Assembly (NCBI GenBank): GCA_051867635.1
Contig: JBJDYT010000062.1
Span: forward strand, 1-15,875
Direction: 5' to 3'
Source of the DNA: RGIG5472 sp051867635
GTDB taxonomy: Bacteria > Bacillota > Clostridia > Oscillospirales > Oscillospiraceae
Length of the DNA: 15,875 bases
Shown: positions 7,444 to 15,356 of the stretch, piece by piece
Numbering within the stretch: position 1 is the first letter of the stretch
Layout of the letters: the number at the start of each line of letters is the position of its first letter
Position numbers and translations under genes: made by a program
Notes under the pieces: model-generated
Told to the model about the DNA's origin: nothing
Databases searched by the model: none
What the model saw: the letters and a program-made list of their open reading frames with translations, nothing else

Positions 7444-8649
7444 ATGAACCAACTGGAGAGAGAAATCGTCGAGCAGGTGCTGGCGGACCACGACTATGTG
7501 GTGGGCCTGCGCCGGTATCTTCATCAGCACCCGGAGCTGCCCAAGGAGGAGTTTGAGACCCAGAAGCGCATTGAGCAGGAGCTGGACGCTTTGGGCATCG
7601 CCCACCGACGGGTGGCCGGCACCGGCGTATACGCGGAGCTGACCGGCACAAAGCCTGCGCCGGAGAGCGGAGAGCGCTGCATCGTCCTGCGCGCGGATAT
7701 CGACGCGTTGCCGGTAACGGAGGAAAACGGCGCGCCCTATGCAAGCCTCTGCCCCGGCAAAATGCACGCCTGCGGCCATGACGCCCATAACGCCTCCCTG
7801 ATCGGCGCGGCCCGCATTCTCAGCGCCAACCGGGACAAGTTCTCCGGAAAAGTCATTTTCACCTGGCAGCCCGGCGAAGAGATCGGCTACGGCGCCCGGA
7901 TCATCATCGACGAGGGCGATATTGACGAAGCCCGGCGCTCCTTCGGCCTGCACCTGGCCTCCAACGTGCCGGTGGGCTCTGTGGTGCTGATGCCCGGCCC
8001 CAACAATGCCAGTGTGGACTGGTTCAGGATCAGTGTCCACGGTCTGGGGGCCCATGTGTCCACCCCGGAGCAGGGTGTGGACGCGGCCTATATCGCAAGC
8101 CAGATCGTTGTGGCGGCCCAGGCCCTGGTCACCCGCCGCACCAGCCCCATGGACAATGTGCTCATCGGCATCGGGAAGATCAACGCCGGCACGGCCTACA
8201 ACGTGGTGGCCCAGGAGGCGGAGCTGGAGGGCACCATCCGGGTCTTCACCCCGGAGATCCGCCGGACCACCAAGGCCCGGCTGGAGGCCCTGGCCAGGAG
8301 CATCGCGGAGAGCTACGGCGGCACAGCGGAGCTGGAGTGGAAGGATTTCACCTCCCCCCTCATCAACGACCCCGCCGCCACCGCCGAGGCGCAGAAGACC
8401 GCCGTCTCCCTCCTGGGGGCGGACAGGGTGGTCTTCCAGCGGCAGCCCTCCCTGGGGGGCGACGACTTCGCGGAGTACATCCTCCGCGTCCCCGGCGTCT
8501 ACGGCTACATCGGCTCCGCCAACCCGGAAAAGCCCCACACGGGGCTGGCCCACCACAACTCCCGCTTCGACATCGACGAGGACTGCCTCAGCGTCGCCGT
8601 GGCCCTGTACTGCTGCTACGCCGTGGAGTACCTCAACGGCGAGGTCTGA
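7444..8649 (+). CDS. M20D-family amidohydrolase (N-acyl-amino-acid / hippurate hydrolase type)
   Basis: This is a probable cytosolic metal-dependent enzyme that releases an amino acid from an N-acyl or similar conjugate. The 401 residues are typical of the family. Metal ligands and catalytic residues are visible: HACGHD (C110, H112), QPGEE with the likely general base E145 and ligand E146, H170 in FGLH, and a late H371 in HHNSRFDIDE. The segment from about 190 to 300 is the lid/dimerisation domain. AAGGA lies eight bases before the ATG. It follows metNIQ in the same direction across a terminator, so a methionine-derived substrate is tempting, but no residue in the sequence proves it. Related enzymes act on aromatic acyl amino acids, indole-3-acetyl conjugates or N-acetyl-diaminopimelate. 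Confidence 0.9.
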   Translation: MNQLEREIVEQVLADHDYVVGLRRYLHQHPELPKEEFETQKRIEQELDALGIAHRRVAGTGVYAELTGTKPAPESGERCIVLRADIDALPVTEENGAPYASLCPGKMHACGHDAHNASLIGAARILSANRDKFSGKVIFTWQPGEEIGYGARIIIDEGDIDEARRSFGLHLASNVPVGSVVLMPGPNNASVDWFRISVHGLGAHVSTPEQGVDAAYIASQIVVAAQALVTRRTSPMDNVLIGIGKINAGTAYNVVAQEAELEGTIRVFTPEIRRTTKARLEALARSIAESYGGTAELEWKDFTSPLINDPAATAEAQKTAVSLLGADRVVFQRQPSLGGDDFAEYILRVPGVYGYIGSANPEKPHTGLAHHNSRFDIDEDCLSVAVALYCCYAVEYLNGEV

Positions 8650-8672
8650 GCCCCGCCGTCCCCTTCCCATGA

Positions 8673-8705
8673 AACAGGAGGCATCCCGTCGGGATGCCTC
8701 CTGTT
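8673..8705. terminator. Hairpin between convergent genes (probable terminator)
   Basis: A perfect 15-bp stem (8673-8687 with 8691-8705) and a 3-base loop lie between the M20 stop (8649) and the aminotransferase stop (8727). The T tract is poor on both sides, so this is a strong stem with weak poly-U. It probably ends transcription from both directions. Confidence 0.7.
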
Positions 8706-8726
8706 CGTCTCTGTTCTGCCGGCGCG

Positions 8727-9905
8727 TCACACGCCCCTGCGCCGGGCGGGGATCCTGCTGCGGAGCTGCTCCAGGCGGTTCAGCGCCGTCAGCAGCGTCT
8801 CGTCCTTTTTCGCAAAGTGGAAGCGGATCAGGTGGTTCACCGGCTCGCGGAAGAAGCTGGAGCCGGGGACCGCGCCCACGCCCACCTCTCTTGCGAGAGT
8901 CTCGCAGAACGCAAGGTCGCTCTCATAGCCGAACTCGGAGATGTCCAGCAGGACGTAATAGGCCCCCTCGGGATCGGTGTGGGCCAGGCGCAGGTCGTCC
9001 AGACCCTTCAAAAACAGGTCGCGCTTATGGGTGTACTCCGCCTGGAGGCCGTCGTAATAGTCCTGCCCGAACTGAAGGCCCGGGATGACCGCCTCCTGCA
9101 GCGGGGCCGCCGCGCCCACGGTCAGGAAGTCGTGCACCTTCTTGATGCGCTCCGTGATCTCCGCCGGGGCGATGGTGTAGCCCAGCCGCCAGCCGGTGAT
9201 GGAATAGGTCTTGGACAGGGACGAGCAGGAGATGGTCCGCTCCCACATGCCGGGGAGCGAGGCGAAATAGGTGTGCCGGTGCGGGGCGTAGACGATATGC
9301 TCGTACACCTCGTCCGTCACCACATAGGCGTCATACTTCCGGGCCAGGTCCGCGATGACCTCCAGCTCCGCCCGGGCGAAGACCTTGCCGCAGGGGTTGG
9401 AGGGATTGCAGAGGATCAGGGCCTTGGGATGCTGGCGGAAGGCGTCCTCCAGCACCTCCGGGTCAAAGTTGAAGGCCGGGGGCTGCAGGGGGACATAGAT
9501 GGGCTCCGCCCCGGAGAGGATGGTGTCCGCGCCGTAGTTCTCGTAAAAGGGGGAAAAGACGATGACCTTGTCGCCGGGGTTCACCACCGTCATCATGGCG
9601 GCCATCATGGCCTCCGTGCTGCCGCAGGTGACCACGATCTCGCTGTTGGGGTCCACGGGATGCCCCATATAGCGGGTCTGCTTGGCCGCCAGCGCCTCCC
9701 GGAAGTTCTGCGCGCCGAAGGTGGTGGAGTACTGGTGGAAATCCTCATGGGCCACCTCCGCCAGCCGGTCCAGAATGGCCTGGGGCGGGTCAAAGTCAGG
9801 AAAGCCCTGGGAGAGGTTCACCGCTCCGTACTGGTTGGAGATGCGGGTCATGCGCCGGATCACCGAATCGGTGAAGCCCGCCGTGCGTTCGGACAGGTTC
9901 TGCAT
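8727..9905 (-). CDS. PLP-dependent class I aminotransferase (kynurenine/methionine aminotransferase-like)
   Basis: This enzyme transfers the amino group from an amino acid to a 2-oxo acid using pyridoxal phosphate. The start at 9905 was chosen for AGGAGG at 9915-9920, nine bases away; the frame is open for 29 more codons upstream but without a ribosome site. The product is 392 residues. Visible are QGFPDFDPP near the N-terminus, NPSNPCG (168-173), DEVYEHIVY from D198, SLSKTYSITGWR with the PLP lysine K232, and a C-terminal IRFHF arginine. The pattern is closest to the KAT/YbdL group, some of which prefer methionine. It faces the methionine gene cluster. The true substrate cannot be deduced here. 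Confidence 0.9.
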   Translation of the reverse strand: MQNLSERTAGFTDSVIRRMTRISNQYGAVNLSQGFPDFDPPQAILDRLAEVAHEDFHQYSTTFGAQNFREALAAKQTRYMGHPVDPNSEIVVTCGSTEAMMAAMMTVVNPGDKVIVFSPFYENYGADTILSGAEPIYVPLQPPAFNFDPEVLEDAFRQHPKALILCNPSNPCGKVFARAELEVIADLARKYDAYVVTDEVYEHIVYAPHRHTYFASLPGMWERTISCSSLSKTYSITGWRLGYTIAPAEITERIKKVHDFLTVGAAAPLQEAVIPGLQFGQDYYDGLQAEYTHKRDLFLKGLDDLRLAHTDPEGAYYVLLDISEFGYESDLAFCETLAREVGVGAVPGSSFFREPVNHLIRFHFAKKDETLLTALNRLEQLRSRIPARRRGV

Positions 9906-10018
9906 TCTCTTTTTCCTCCTGATGCGTATGTTTTCCGGCTCCGGGCGCGGGGCCGCGGCGTGTCCCGCTCCGGCTCCTCCCGGGGCCGGCAATTACCTAC
10001 TGTAAAAATATGTTTATT

Positions 10019-10047
10019 AGTATATCAGCAGTTTTTTCTCCCGTCAA
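10019..10047 (-). promoter_or_regulatory. Promoter of the aminotransferase gene
   Basis: On the minus strand there is TTGACG (10042-10047), a 17-base spacer and TATACT (10019-10024). Transcription would start near 10012 and give a GC-rich leader of about 107 bases before the ATG. That leader contains GC-rich self-complementary stretches but no riboswitch I can recognise. Confidence 0.8.
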
Positions 10048-10209
10048 TGGGCAAGACGCCCGTCTTTTCCCGCTCCGCGGGCGAAAAACGGGGCCGCGGC
10101 CCCGCGGCCGCCGCGGAAAAGGGACAAAAGGCGGGCCGGCTCTGCATTTTACCCAATTTATCCCAGCGCGGCGGCGCAAAAGTTAGGCGTCCCCGTCCGG
10201 GCCGGAGAA

Positions 10210-10238
10210 TTGATTTTTTCACGCTGCTGTGCTATAGT
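10210..10238 (+). promoter_or_regulatory. Promoter of the esterase/esterase/ATP-grasp unit
   Basis: TTGATT (10210-10215), a 17-base spacer and TATAGT (10233-10238). Transcription would start near 10245, about 26 bases before the first ATG at 10271, which has AAGGA eight bases upstream. No other promoter is seen before the next two genes. Confidence 0.8.
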
Positions 10239-10270
10239 GTGACAAACACCTGCGGAAAAGGATCTTTTGC

Positions 10271-11032
10271 ATGATTGAAACTTGGAATGTCACCATACCG
10301 AAGCTGACCGGGAAGGCGGAGCGCCGGGCCTATGTCTACCTGCCCAACGCGCTGGAGGAGGAGCCTGACGCGCGCTACCCGGTGCTGTATATGTTCGACG
10401 GGCACAACGTGTTCTTCGACGAGGACGCCACCTACGGCAAGAGCTGGGGCCTGGGCGACTATCTGGACGCCAATGACACACCCCTCATCGTGGCCGCGGT
10501 GGAGTGCAGCCACGACACCCACAACGGGCGGCTCTCCGAATACTCCCCCTTCACCTTTCAGGACGAGGAATTCGGCCGGGTGCGGGGCCGGGGCCGGACC
10601 ACCATGGAGTGGATGGTCCACGAGTTCAAGCCCTTCATCGACGAGAACTTCCCCACCCTGCCCGACCGCTCCCACACCTTCATCGCCGGCAGCTCCATGG
10701 GCGGCCTGATGAGCCTGTACGCCCTGCTGGCCTACAACTGGGCCTTCTCCCGGGCGGCGGCCCTCTCCCCCTCCCTGTGGTGCTCCCACGGGCGGATCGA
10801 GCAGCTCATCCGCCGCTCGGAGATCGATCCGGAGACGGTGCTGTACATGGACTACGGCTCCGAGGAGCTGGTCAACCACCAGCAGATGCTGCAACAGTTC
10901 AGCCACGCGGCCAAGCTGCTGCTGGACCGGGGCGTGCTGCTGGACTGCCGTATCGTCCCCGGGGGCGAGCACTGCGAGGCCAGCTGGGAGCGGCAGATCC
11001 CCTTTTTCATCAACACTCTGCTCTATGAGTAG
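10271..11032 (+). CDS. Alpha/beta-hydrolase esterase, PF00756 type (first of pair)
   Basis: This 253-residue protein looks like the esterase D / enterochelin-esterase fold. The nucleophile elbow GSSMG puts the serine at 142. A likely acid is D194 in YMDYGSEE, and the histidine is H234 in GGEHCEASW. The N-terminal part has YVYLPNALEE and PVLYMFDGHNVF, typical of the first strands of this family. There is no signal peptide, so it should act in the cytosol. It heads a tightly spaced unit, with 20 bases to the next esterase. The substrate is unknown; enzymes of this family hydrolyse esters of siderophores, acyl-CoA-like thioesters, sugars or peptides. Confidence 0.88.
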   Translation: MIETWNVTIPKLTGKAERRAYVYLPNALEEEPDARYPVLYMFDGHNVFFDEDATYGKSWGLGDYLDANDTPLIVAAVECSHDTHNGRLSEYSPFTFQDEEFGRVRGRGRTTMEWMVHEFKPFIDENFPTLPDRSHTFIAGSSMGGLMSLYALLAYNWAFSRAAALSPSLWCSHGRIEQLIRRSEIDPETVLYMDYGSEELVNHQQMLQQFSHAAKLLLDRGVLLDCRIVPGGEHCEASWERQIPFFINTLLYE

Positions 11033-11052
11033 GCGGAACGGAGGCGGCAGAC

Positions 11053-11808
11053 ATGGAAACACAGTATTTTAAAAGCTACAGCCCTGCGCTGGGCCGGGAC
11101 ATGGAGTGCAAGGTCTACGGACACGCCGGCCGGCCGGTGCTGTTCGTCCCCTGTCAGGACGGGCGCTTTTTCGACTTTGAAAACTTCCACATGGCGGACG
11201 TCTGGGCGCCCTGGATCGAGACGGGCCAGGTGATGGTCTTCTCCATCGACACGCTGGACCGGGAGACCTGGTCCAACAGGGGCGGCGACCCTTACTGGCG
11301 CATCCGGCGCTATGAGCAGTGGATCGCCTACATCACCGACGAGATGGTGCCTTTCATGCGGGCCATGGCAAGTGAGCGCAACGGCTGGGAGGGCGAGAGC
11401 GGCGTGCTGGTATTCGGCTGCTCTCTGGGCGCCACCCACGCCGCGAACCTCTTCCTCCGCCGGCCCGACCTCTTCGACCGGCTGCTGGCCCTCAGCGGCA
11501 TCTACACCGCCGAGTACGGCTTCGGCGGCTATATGGACGAGGTGGTGTACCAGAATTCGCCGGTGCATTACATGGCGAACCTCCCCGCCGACCACCCGTA
11601 TGTGGCGCTGTACAACTGCAGAAAAGCGGTCATCTGCGCTGGGCAGGGCCCCTGGGAGGTGCCGGAGACCACCCGGCGGTTGAAGGAGATCTTTGAGGAA
11701 AAGGACATCCATATCTGGGTGGACCTCTGGGGCTACGACGTGGCCCACGACTGGGACTGGTGGTATAAGCAGGTGGCCTACTTCCTGCCCTATCTGCTGG
11801 ACACATGA
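11053..11808 (+). CDS. Alpha/beta-hydrolase esterase family protein (second of pair)
   Basis: This 251-residue hydrolase is distinct from the preceding one rather than a close copy. The nucleophile elbow is GCSLG with serine 124. The likely acid is E202 in GQGPWEV and the histidine is H232 in GYDVAHDWDWW. The start has GGAGG at 11040-11044, eight bases upstream. There is no secretion signal. The GQGxWE and WGxDVxHDWxWW pattern is one I associate with a recurrent bacterial 'esterase family protein' that is not biochemically defined. It sits between another esterase and an ATP-grasp enzyme, which suggests a shared ester or amide intermediate. Confidence 0.85.
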   Translation: METQYFKSYSPALGRDMECKVYGHAGRPVLFVPCQDGRFFDFENFHMADVWAPWIETGQVMVFSIDTLDRETWSNRGGDPYWRIRRYEQWIAYITDEMVPFMRAMASERNGWEGESGVLVFGCSLGATHAANLFLRRPDLFDRLLALSGIYTAEYGFGGYMDEVVYQNSPVHYMANLPADHPYVALYNCRKAVICAGQGPWEVPETTRRLKEIFEEKDIHIWVDLWGYDVAHDWDWWYKQVAYFLPYLLDT

Positions 11809-11836
11809 TTTCGCATGAGAAAAGAGAGGGATCACT

Positions 11837-13033
11837 ATGAAAAACGTGGTATTTATCTCCCCCAATTTCCCCACCAATTACTGGCAGTTCTGCCGGGAGC
11901 TGAAGAACAACGGAATGAACGTGCTGGGCGTGGGCGACCAGCCCTATGACCAGCTCAGCGGCGAGCTGAAGGGGAGCCTGAACGAGTATTACAAGGTGAG
12001 CAGCCTGGAGAATTACGACGAGGTCTACCGGGCGGTGGCCTTCTTCATCTTCAAGTACGGCCGCATCGACTGGCTGGAGTCCAACAACGAGTACTGGCTG
12101 GAGCGGGACGCCCAGCTGCGGACCGACTTCCACATCACCAGCGGCTTCCAGGTGGAGGACATCCCCCGGATCAAGTACAAGTCCAAGATGAAGGAGTTTT
12201 ACACCAGGGCCGGCCTGGCGGTGGCGCGCTACCATCTGGTGGACGACGAGGCGGGCTGCCTTGCGTTCATCGCGCAGGTGGGCTACCCCGTGGTGGTCAA
12301 GCCGGACAACGGCGTGGGCGCCTCCCATACCTACAAGCTCCGCAGCGACGAGGAGCTGCGGCAGTGGTTCCGCGACGAGCGGGAGAGCGGCGTCTCCTAC
12401 ATCATGGAGGAGTTCGTCCACGCGGAGGTCAACTCCTATGACGCCATCATCGACGCAAACGGCGAGCCCCTGTTTGAGACCGGCAACGTCACCCCCATGT
12501 CCATCATGGATATCGTGAACGAAGCGGACAACTCCATCTACTACATCGTCAAGGACCTGCCCGAGGACACCCGCAGGGCCGGCCGCGCCACGGTGAAGAG
12601 CTTCGGCGTGAAGAGCCGCTTCGTCCACTTTGAGTTCTTCCGCCTGACCCAGGACCAGGCGGGGCTGGGCAAGAAGGGCGAGATCATGGCCCTGGAGGTC
12701 AACATGCGGCCCTGCGGCGGCTTCACCCCCGACATGATCAACTTCGCCCACAGCACCAACGTCTACAAGATCTGGGCGGATATGATCGCCTTCGACCGCT
12801 CCACCGTCCCGGTGGGCGAGCACGCCTTCTGCGCCTTCGCCGGCCGGCGGGACGGCAAGCATTTCGTCCTGAACCACGAAGCCGTCATGGCCAAGTACGG
12901 CCATCAGATGCGGATGGTGGAGCGCATCCCCGACGTGCTGTCGGGCGCCATGGGCAACCAGATGTATGTGGCGACCTTCCCCACCCGGCAGGAGATGGAC
13001 GATTTCTACAGCGACATCCTCCGCTGTGAATGA
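11837..13033 (+). CDS. ATP-grasp domain ligase
   Basis: This 398-residue protein should activate a carboxylate as an acyl phosphate and join it to an amine or similar nucleophile. The N-terminal 120 residues begin with VVFISPNFPTNYW and form a pre-ATP-grasp domain. The ATP-binding lysine is K155 in VVVKPDNGVGA. The flexible lid and second ATP contact lie around YIMEEFV. The Mg-binding signature ALEVNMRPCGG has E287, N289 and R291. The closest general class is the carboxylate-amine ligase/carbamoyl-phosphate-like group. It is the last gene of the three-gene unit, 28 bases after the second esterase. The acceptor and donor substrates are unknown. Confidence 0.9.
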   Translation: MKNVVFISPNFPTNYWQFCRELKNNGMNVLGVGDQPYDQLSGELKGSLNEYYKVSSLENYDEVYRAVAFFIFKYGRIDWLESNNEYWLERDAQLRTDFHITSGFQVEDIPRIKYKSKMKEFYTRAGLAVARYHLVDDEAGCLAFIAQVGYPVVVKPDNGVGASHTYKLRSDEELRQWFRDERESGVSYIMEEFVHAEVNSYDAIIDANGEPLFETGNVTPMSIMDIVNEADNSIYYIVKDLPEDTRRAGRATVKSFGVKSRFVHFEFFRLTQDQAGLGKKGEIMALEVNMRPCGGFTPDMINFAHSTNVYKIWADMIAFDRSTVPVGEHAFCAFAGRRDGKHFVLNHEAVMAKYGHQMRMVERIPDVLSGAMGNQMYVATFPTRQEMDDFYSDILRCE

Positions 13034-13325
13034 CAGCAAAGCTCCCGTGAAAGGTCTTGGCTTTAGGGCAGTGTTCGTAAGACAGTAAAATAAGCAAAAA
13101 ACGCGACTTTCATGATCACGCCTTTTGCTTAGAGGATAGCTGCAAAGCAGCGCAAGGGATGCCGTCCCTTGTTCGGAACGAAGCGACGCAAAACAGCCCG
13201 GACATTCAGGTGCCCGGGCTGTTTTGGCTCATAGAGCGTACATACGGGAATACCCCGTATAGAAGTGCGCTTTTATCTGTTCGACAAATCGGAATTTGCT
13301 GCGGTCATCCGTTGGACACTGCTTT
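13034..13325. other. Hairpin-rich intergenic spacer
   Basis: This 292-base gap between convergent genes holds a 9-bp inverted repeat TAAGCAAAA/TTTTGCTTA (13091-13099 with 13123-13131), a small CTGC/GCAG hairpin (near 13140-13150), a 7-bp CAAGGGA/TCCCTTG hairpin (13153-13159 with 13165-13171) and the terminator at 13190-13225. I recognise no gene or known RNA. It marks the change from GC-rich to lower-GC DNA. Confidence 0.55.
13190..13225. terminator. Bidirectional terminator between convergent units
   Basis: A perfect 12-bp stem AAAACAGCCCGG/CCGGGCTGTTTT (13190-13201 with 13214-13225) has a 12-base loop. The A4/T4 flanks let it work on both strands. It lies between the ATP-grasp gene and the leftward HExxH gene. 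Confidence 0.8.
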
Positions 13326-14213
13326 TTATTTTCCATATTTTTCTTCCATTTCTTTCGTATGTGCATGAAGCAGTTCCAGTGCCCGTGTCTGGATGCCGGA
13401 GAGATTTGTTTGATCCGTATCTGCAAACTCGAGTCTGAGCCTCGCAGAAGCGACCGCATGACTGTCGCTTGCTCTGCTTTCATCCGCTTCCGATAAAAAC
13501 TTTTGCAGCAATCCCAAATCGCTGGAGTAATGGAGCTCCACAAGTTTTGCCCGGTATTCCAGCTCCGCAGGGGTGATTCCCGGGAATTGTTTCATATCTA
13601 CGGTATGCTGTGCTTCGTGCTTCAGAAGAGAAACGAGAAACCGCTCGCTTTCAAAATCATACGCCTGCTCAATGCAGTTGATCGTGCCATCGGGCGAAGC
13701 CCAGCCACCCGTACCGTACCTGCCGAAGGTCAGATAATCCATCCAACTGCGGAATACAAAGCCCTTGAGAATATTGACAGTGTACTCTGCTGTACCGTCC
13801 GGCAGCTCTACGCTGTAAACGGTAGGTACGGTATCCTTCCAGACATAGGGGCCGTAATACCCTTGGGTTTTCCCGAAAAGTGCATGGTAGCCGTTCTGTT
13901 CAAAAATCGATTGGAGCCTCTCAACCAGAAGCTCTTCCTCTGCATCCGGCATGTCCAGAAGCGCCCGCAGCTCCGTCAGCAGCTTGCCTGCGGCCTCTGC
14001 CTCCGGTAAGCCGCAATAAAAAATATCGCGAAAATAAACCTGATACAAAAGCAAAATATTGTTGAGCAAATCCGGTATCTCAAACGTTCGGTATTCACAA
14101 TCTTCAAATATTGCGACATAAGCGGGAAGAATGTCTTTGAATTCCTCGTGATTGCGCATGTATGCAATGGCGCCTTTCATGTCTCCATTTATAAAAAACT
14201 GACTGATTTGCAT
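13326..14213 (-). CDS. Hypothetical protein with HExxH putative zinc-peptidase motif
   Basis: I do not recognise the family. The 295-residue product starts at 14213, where a GAGGAGAG ribosome site lies at 14221-14228; the frame is open further upstream but would overlap the preceding GNAT gene. The C-terminal third has LLKHEAQHTVD with H199, E200 and H203, followed by the LEYRAKLVEL stretch, whose glutamates could supply a third zinc ligand. This resembles a gluzincin-type metallopeptidase core. The N-terminal 100 residues look helical. There is no signal peptide or membrane segment. It sits 40 bases downstream of the GNAT gene and is probably co-transcribed. Codon GC is lower than in genes to the left. 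Confidence 0.75.
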   Translation of the reverse strand: MQISQFFINGDMKGAIAYMRNHEEFKDILPAYVAIFEDCEYRTFEIPDLLNNILLLYQVYFRDIFYCGLPEAEAAGKLLTELRALLDMPDAEEELLVERLQSIFEQNGYHALFGKTQGYYGPYVWKDTVPTVYSVELPDGTAEYTVNILKGFVFRSWMDYLTFGRYGTGGWASPDGTINCIEQAYDFESERFLVSLLKHEAQHTVDMKQFPGITPAELEYRAKLVELHYSSDLGLLQKFLSEADESRASDSHAVASARLRLEFADTDQTNLSGIQTRALELLHAHTKEMEEKYGK

Positions 14214-14253
14214 ATCTGCCCTCTCCTCACAAATTCCAGTCTGCCTTTCCGGT

Positions 14254-15045
14254 TCACCCGATTGTACACAGTTTGCCTCTGAGAACATATCCGATTTTCT
14301 CGTAACAGGCATTCGACGCGGCATAATCCGCATCCGTATACAGCATGGGAACAAATCCCGCATCGAGCGCCTGTTTCGTGACCTGGTACACCAGGTTTTC
14401 GGCATAGTGCTTCCTGCGAAACTCCGGCCGGGTAAACACAAGGTTGAGGGACGCCATATTGCCATTCGCCCCATACTTGCAGCTGGCCACATGCTCCCCC
14501 AGTTCGTTCTGCCAGAAAAATGTATTCCCCGCACGGATAAATGCCTCCGCATCCCTGCGATAACCATCGCGATCGTTTTTATCAATCCCGGTTTCTATCT
14601 GGAACAGATCAATAAAATCCACCAATTCATCAAGGTCCTCGATGCCGCACCGGTGAAGAGACCCGTCCGCCATCTTGTCCGGCTTGACCGGTTCCCGGCA
14701 GTCATACGCCAGCATATTCATACAGATGGAAAGGCTTTTGCCATCCGCAGCAGCCCGTTCCATAAAAAACTTCGCCAGATCATACTTGAGGTTAAAGTGA
14801 TATCCACCGTTCAGCAAAAAATGCTCCGATGCCATCCGATAAGCCTTCTCCATTTCCGCTTCTGACGCATCGTCCGGCGTCCAGATCCATACCGGATACG
14901 GATGATCCGAAAAGCAGAGAATCAGTCTTTCGTGGTCGGTCAAAAGCAGCTTACACGTTCCGCCCATCACATGGCGAAGCACGAAAAAGGTATATTTGTC
15001 ATCTTCCAATATGTTAAAATCTCTCTCATCCGCAAAATTGTCCAT
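14254..15045 (-). CDS. GNAT-family N-acetyltransferase
   Basis: This 263-residue protein is probably an acetyl-CoA-dependent acyltransferase of unknown substrate. The C-terminal half (about 130-260) fits the GNAT fold: LNLVFTRPEFRRKHYAENLV (201-220) corresponds to the acetyl-CoA motif, with RRKHYA in place of the usual RxxGxG/A pattern, and LYTDADYAASNACYEKIGY (235-253) to the following strand and helix. The N-terminal 120 residues are an extra domain without a clear assignment. GGAGG lies five bases before the ATG. It is 59 bases downstream of a TetR remnant and precedes the HExxH gene, so one leftward transcript may carry all three. Confidence 0.85.
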   Translation of the reverse strand: MDNFADERDFNILEDDKYTFFVLRHVMGGTCKLLLTDHERLILCFSDHPYPVWIWTPDDASEAEMEKAYRMASEHFLLNGGYHFNLKYDLAKFFMERAAADGKSLSICMNMLAYDCREPVKPDKMADGSLHRCGIEDLDELVDFIDLFQIETGIDKNDRDGYRRDAEAFIRAGNTFFWQNELGEHVASCKYGANGNMASLNLVFTRPEFRRKHYAENLVYQVTKQALDAGFVPMLYTDADYAASNACYEKIGYVLRGKLCTIG

Positions 15046-15104
15046 AGCTGCCTCCGAAAAAACTCTCTGTTTGTTTGAAAGGGCTCGAAGTTACGGAAAG
15101 GATC

Positions 15105-15350
15105 TCACTTCTGATAGACCAAGAACTGCTGAATATGCCGGCTTACCAGTTCCATGACCTCCGGCAACCGTTCGGGTTCCCGGTCGCAGAGGTTGATCCA
15201 CGCAGAAATGGGCAGGCATAGCTGCGCCGCCATGATCTCGGGATCATCCCCGGCCAGCACACCGCTTCGAATCAGGTACTTCACGAGTCCGGTGAAGTAC
15301 TGCAGCGCAAAAGACACTCCTTTACGCTGGCCGAAACGTCTTGCCTGCAC
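15105..15350 (-). pseudogene. C-terminal remnant of a TetR-family regulator
   Basis: About 81 residues from a GTG at 15350 match the ligand-binding end of TetR regulators, with the pattern DDPEIMAAQLCLPISAWINL and the tail HIQQF. The N-terminal helix-turn-helix is missing. In-frame reading upstream of the GTG continues only about seven codons to a TAA. The strong leftward promoter at 15357-15385 places its start of transcription almost on this GTG, so the promoter seems to have been joined to the back half of the gene by a deletion. A short leaderless product cannot be excluded. Confidence 0.65.
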
Positions 15351-15356
15351 AGCTCC

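Larger units (their letters stand above)
9906..10270. other. Divergent intergenic region
   Basis: This 365-base gap between the divergent aminotransferase and esterase genes holds their two promoters. Between these (about 10048-10209) is a GC-rich stretch with the perfect 14-bp palindrome GGGGCCGCGGCCCC at 10090-10103. It may be an operator or just low-complexity GC sequence. I see no gene or RNA in it. Confidence 0.6.

Noticed and set aside
6349..8730. Long minus-strand open frame of 793 codons opposite metQ and the M20 gene
   Set aside because: The plus-strand genes have clear motifs and ribosome sites. The minus frame spans two genes and their terminator and has no recognisable domain.
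9906..9992. Upstream extension of the aminotransferase by 29 residues
   Set aside because: The extension is Pro/Ala/Arg-rich with no ribosome site, while AGGAGG sits nine bases before the start at 9905.
14214..14585. Upstream extension of the HExxH gene to 14585
   Set aside because: It would overlap the GNAT coding region in another frame; the start at 14213 has a good ribosome site and lies just after the GNAT stop.
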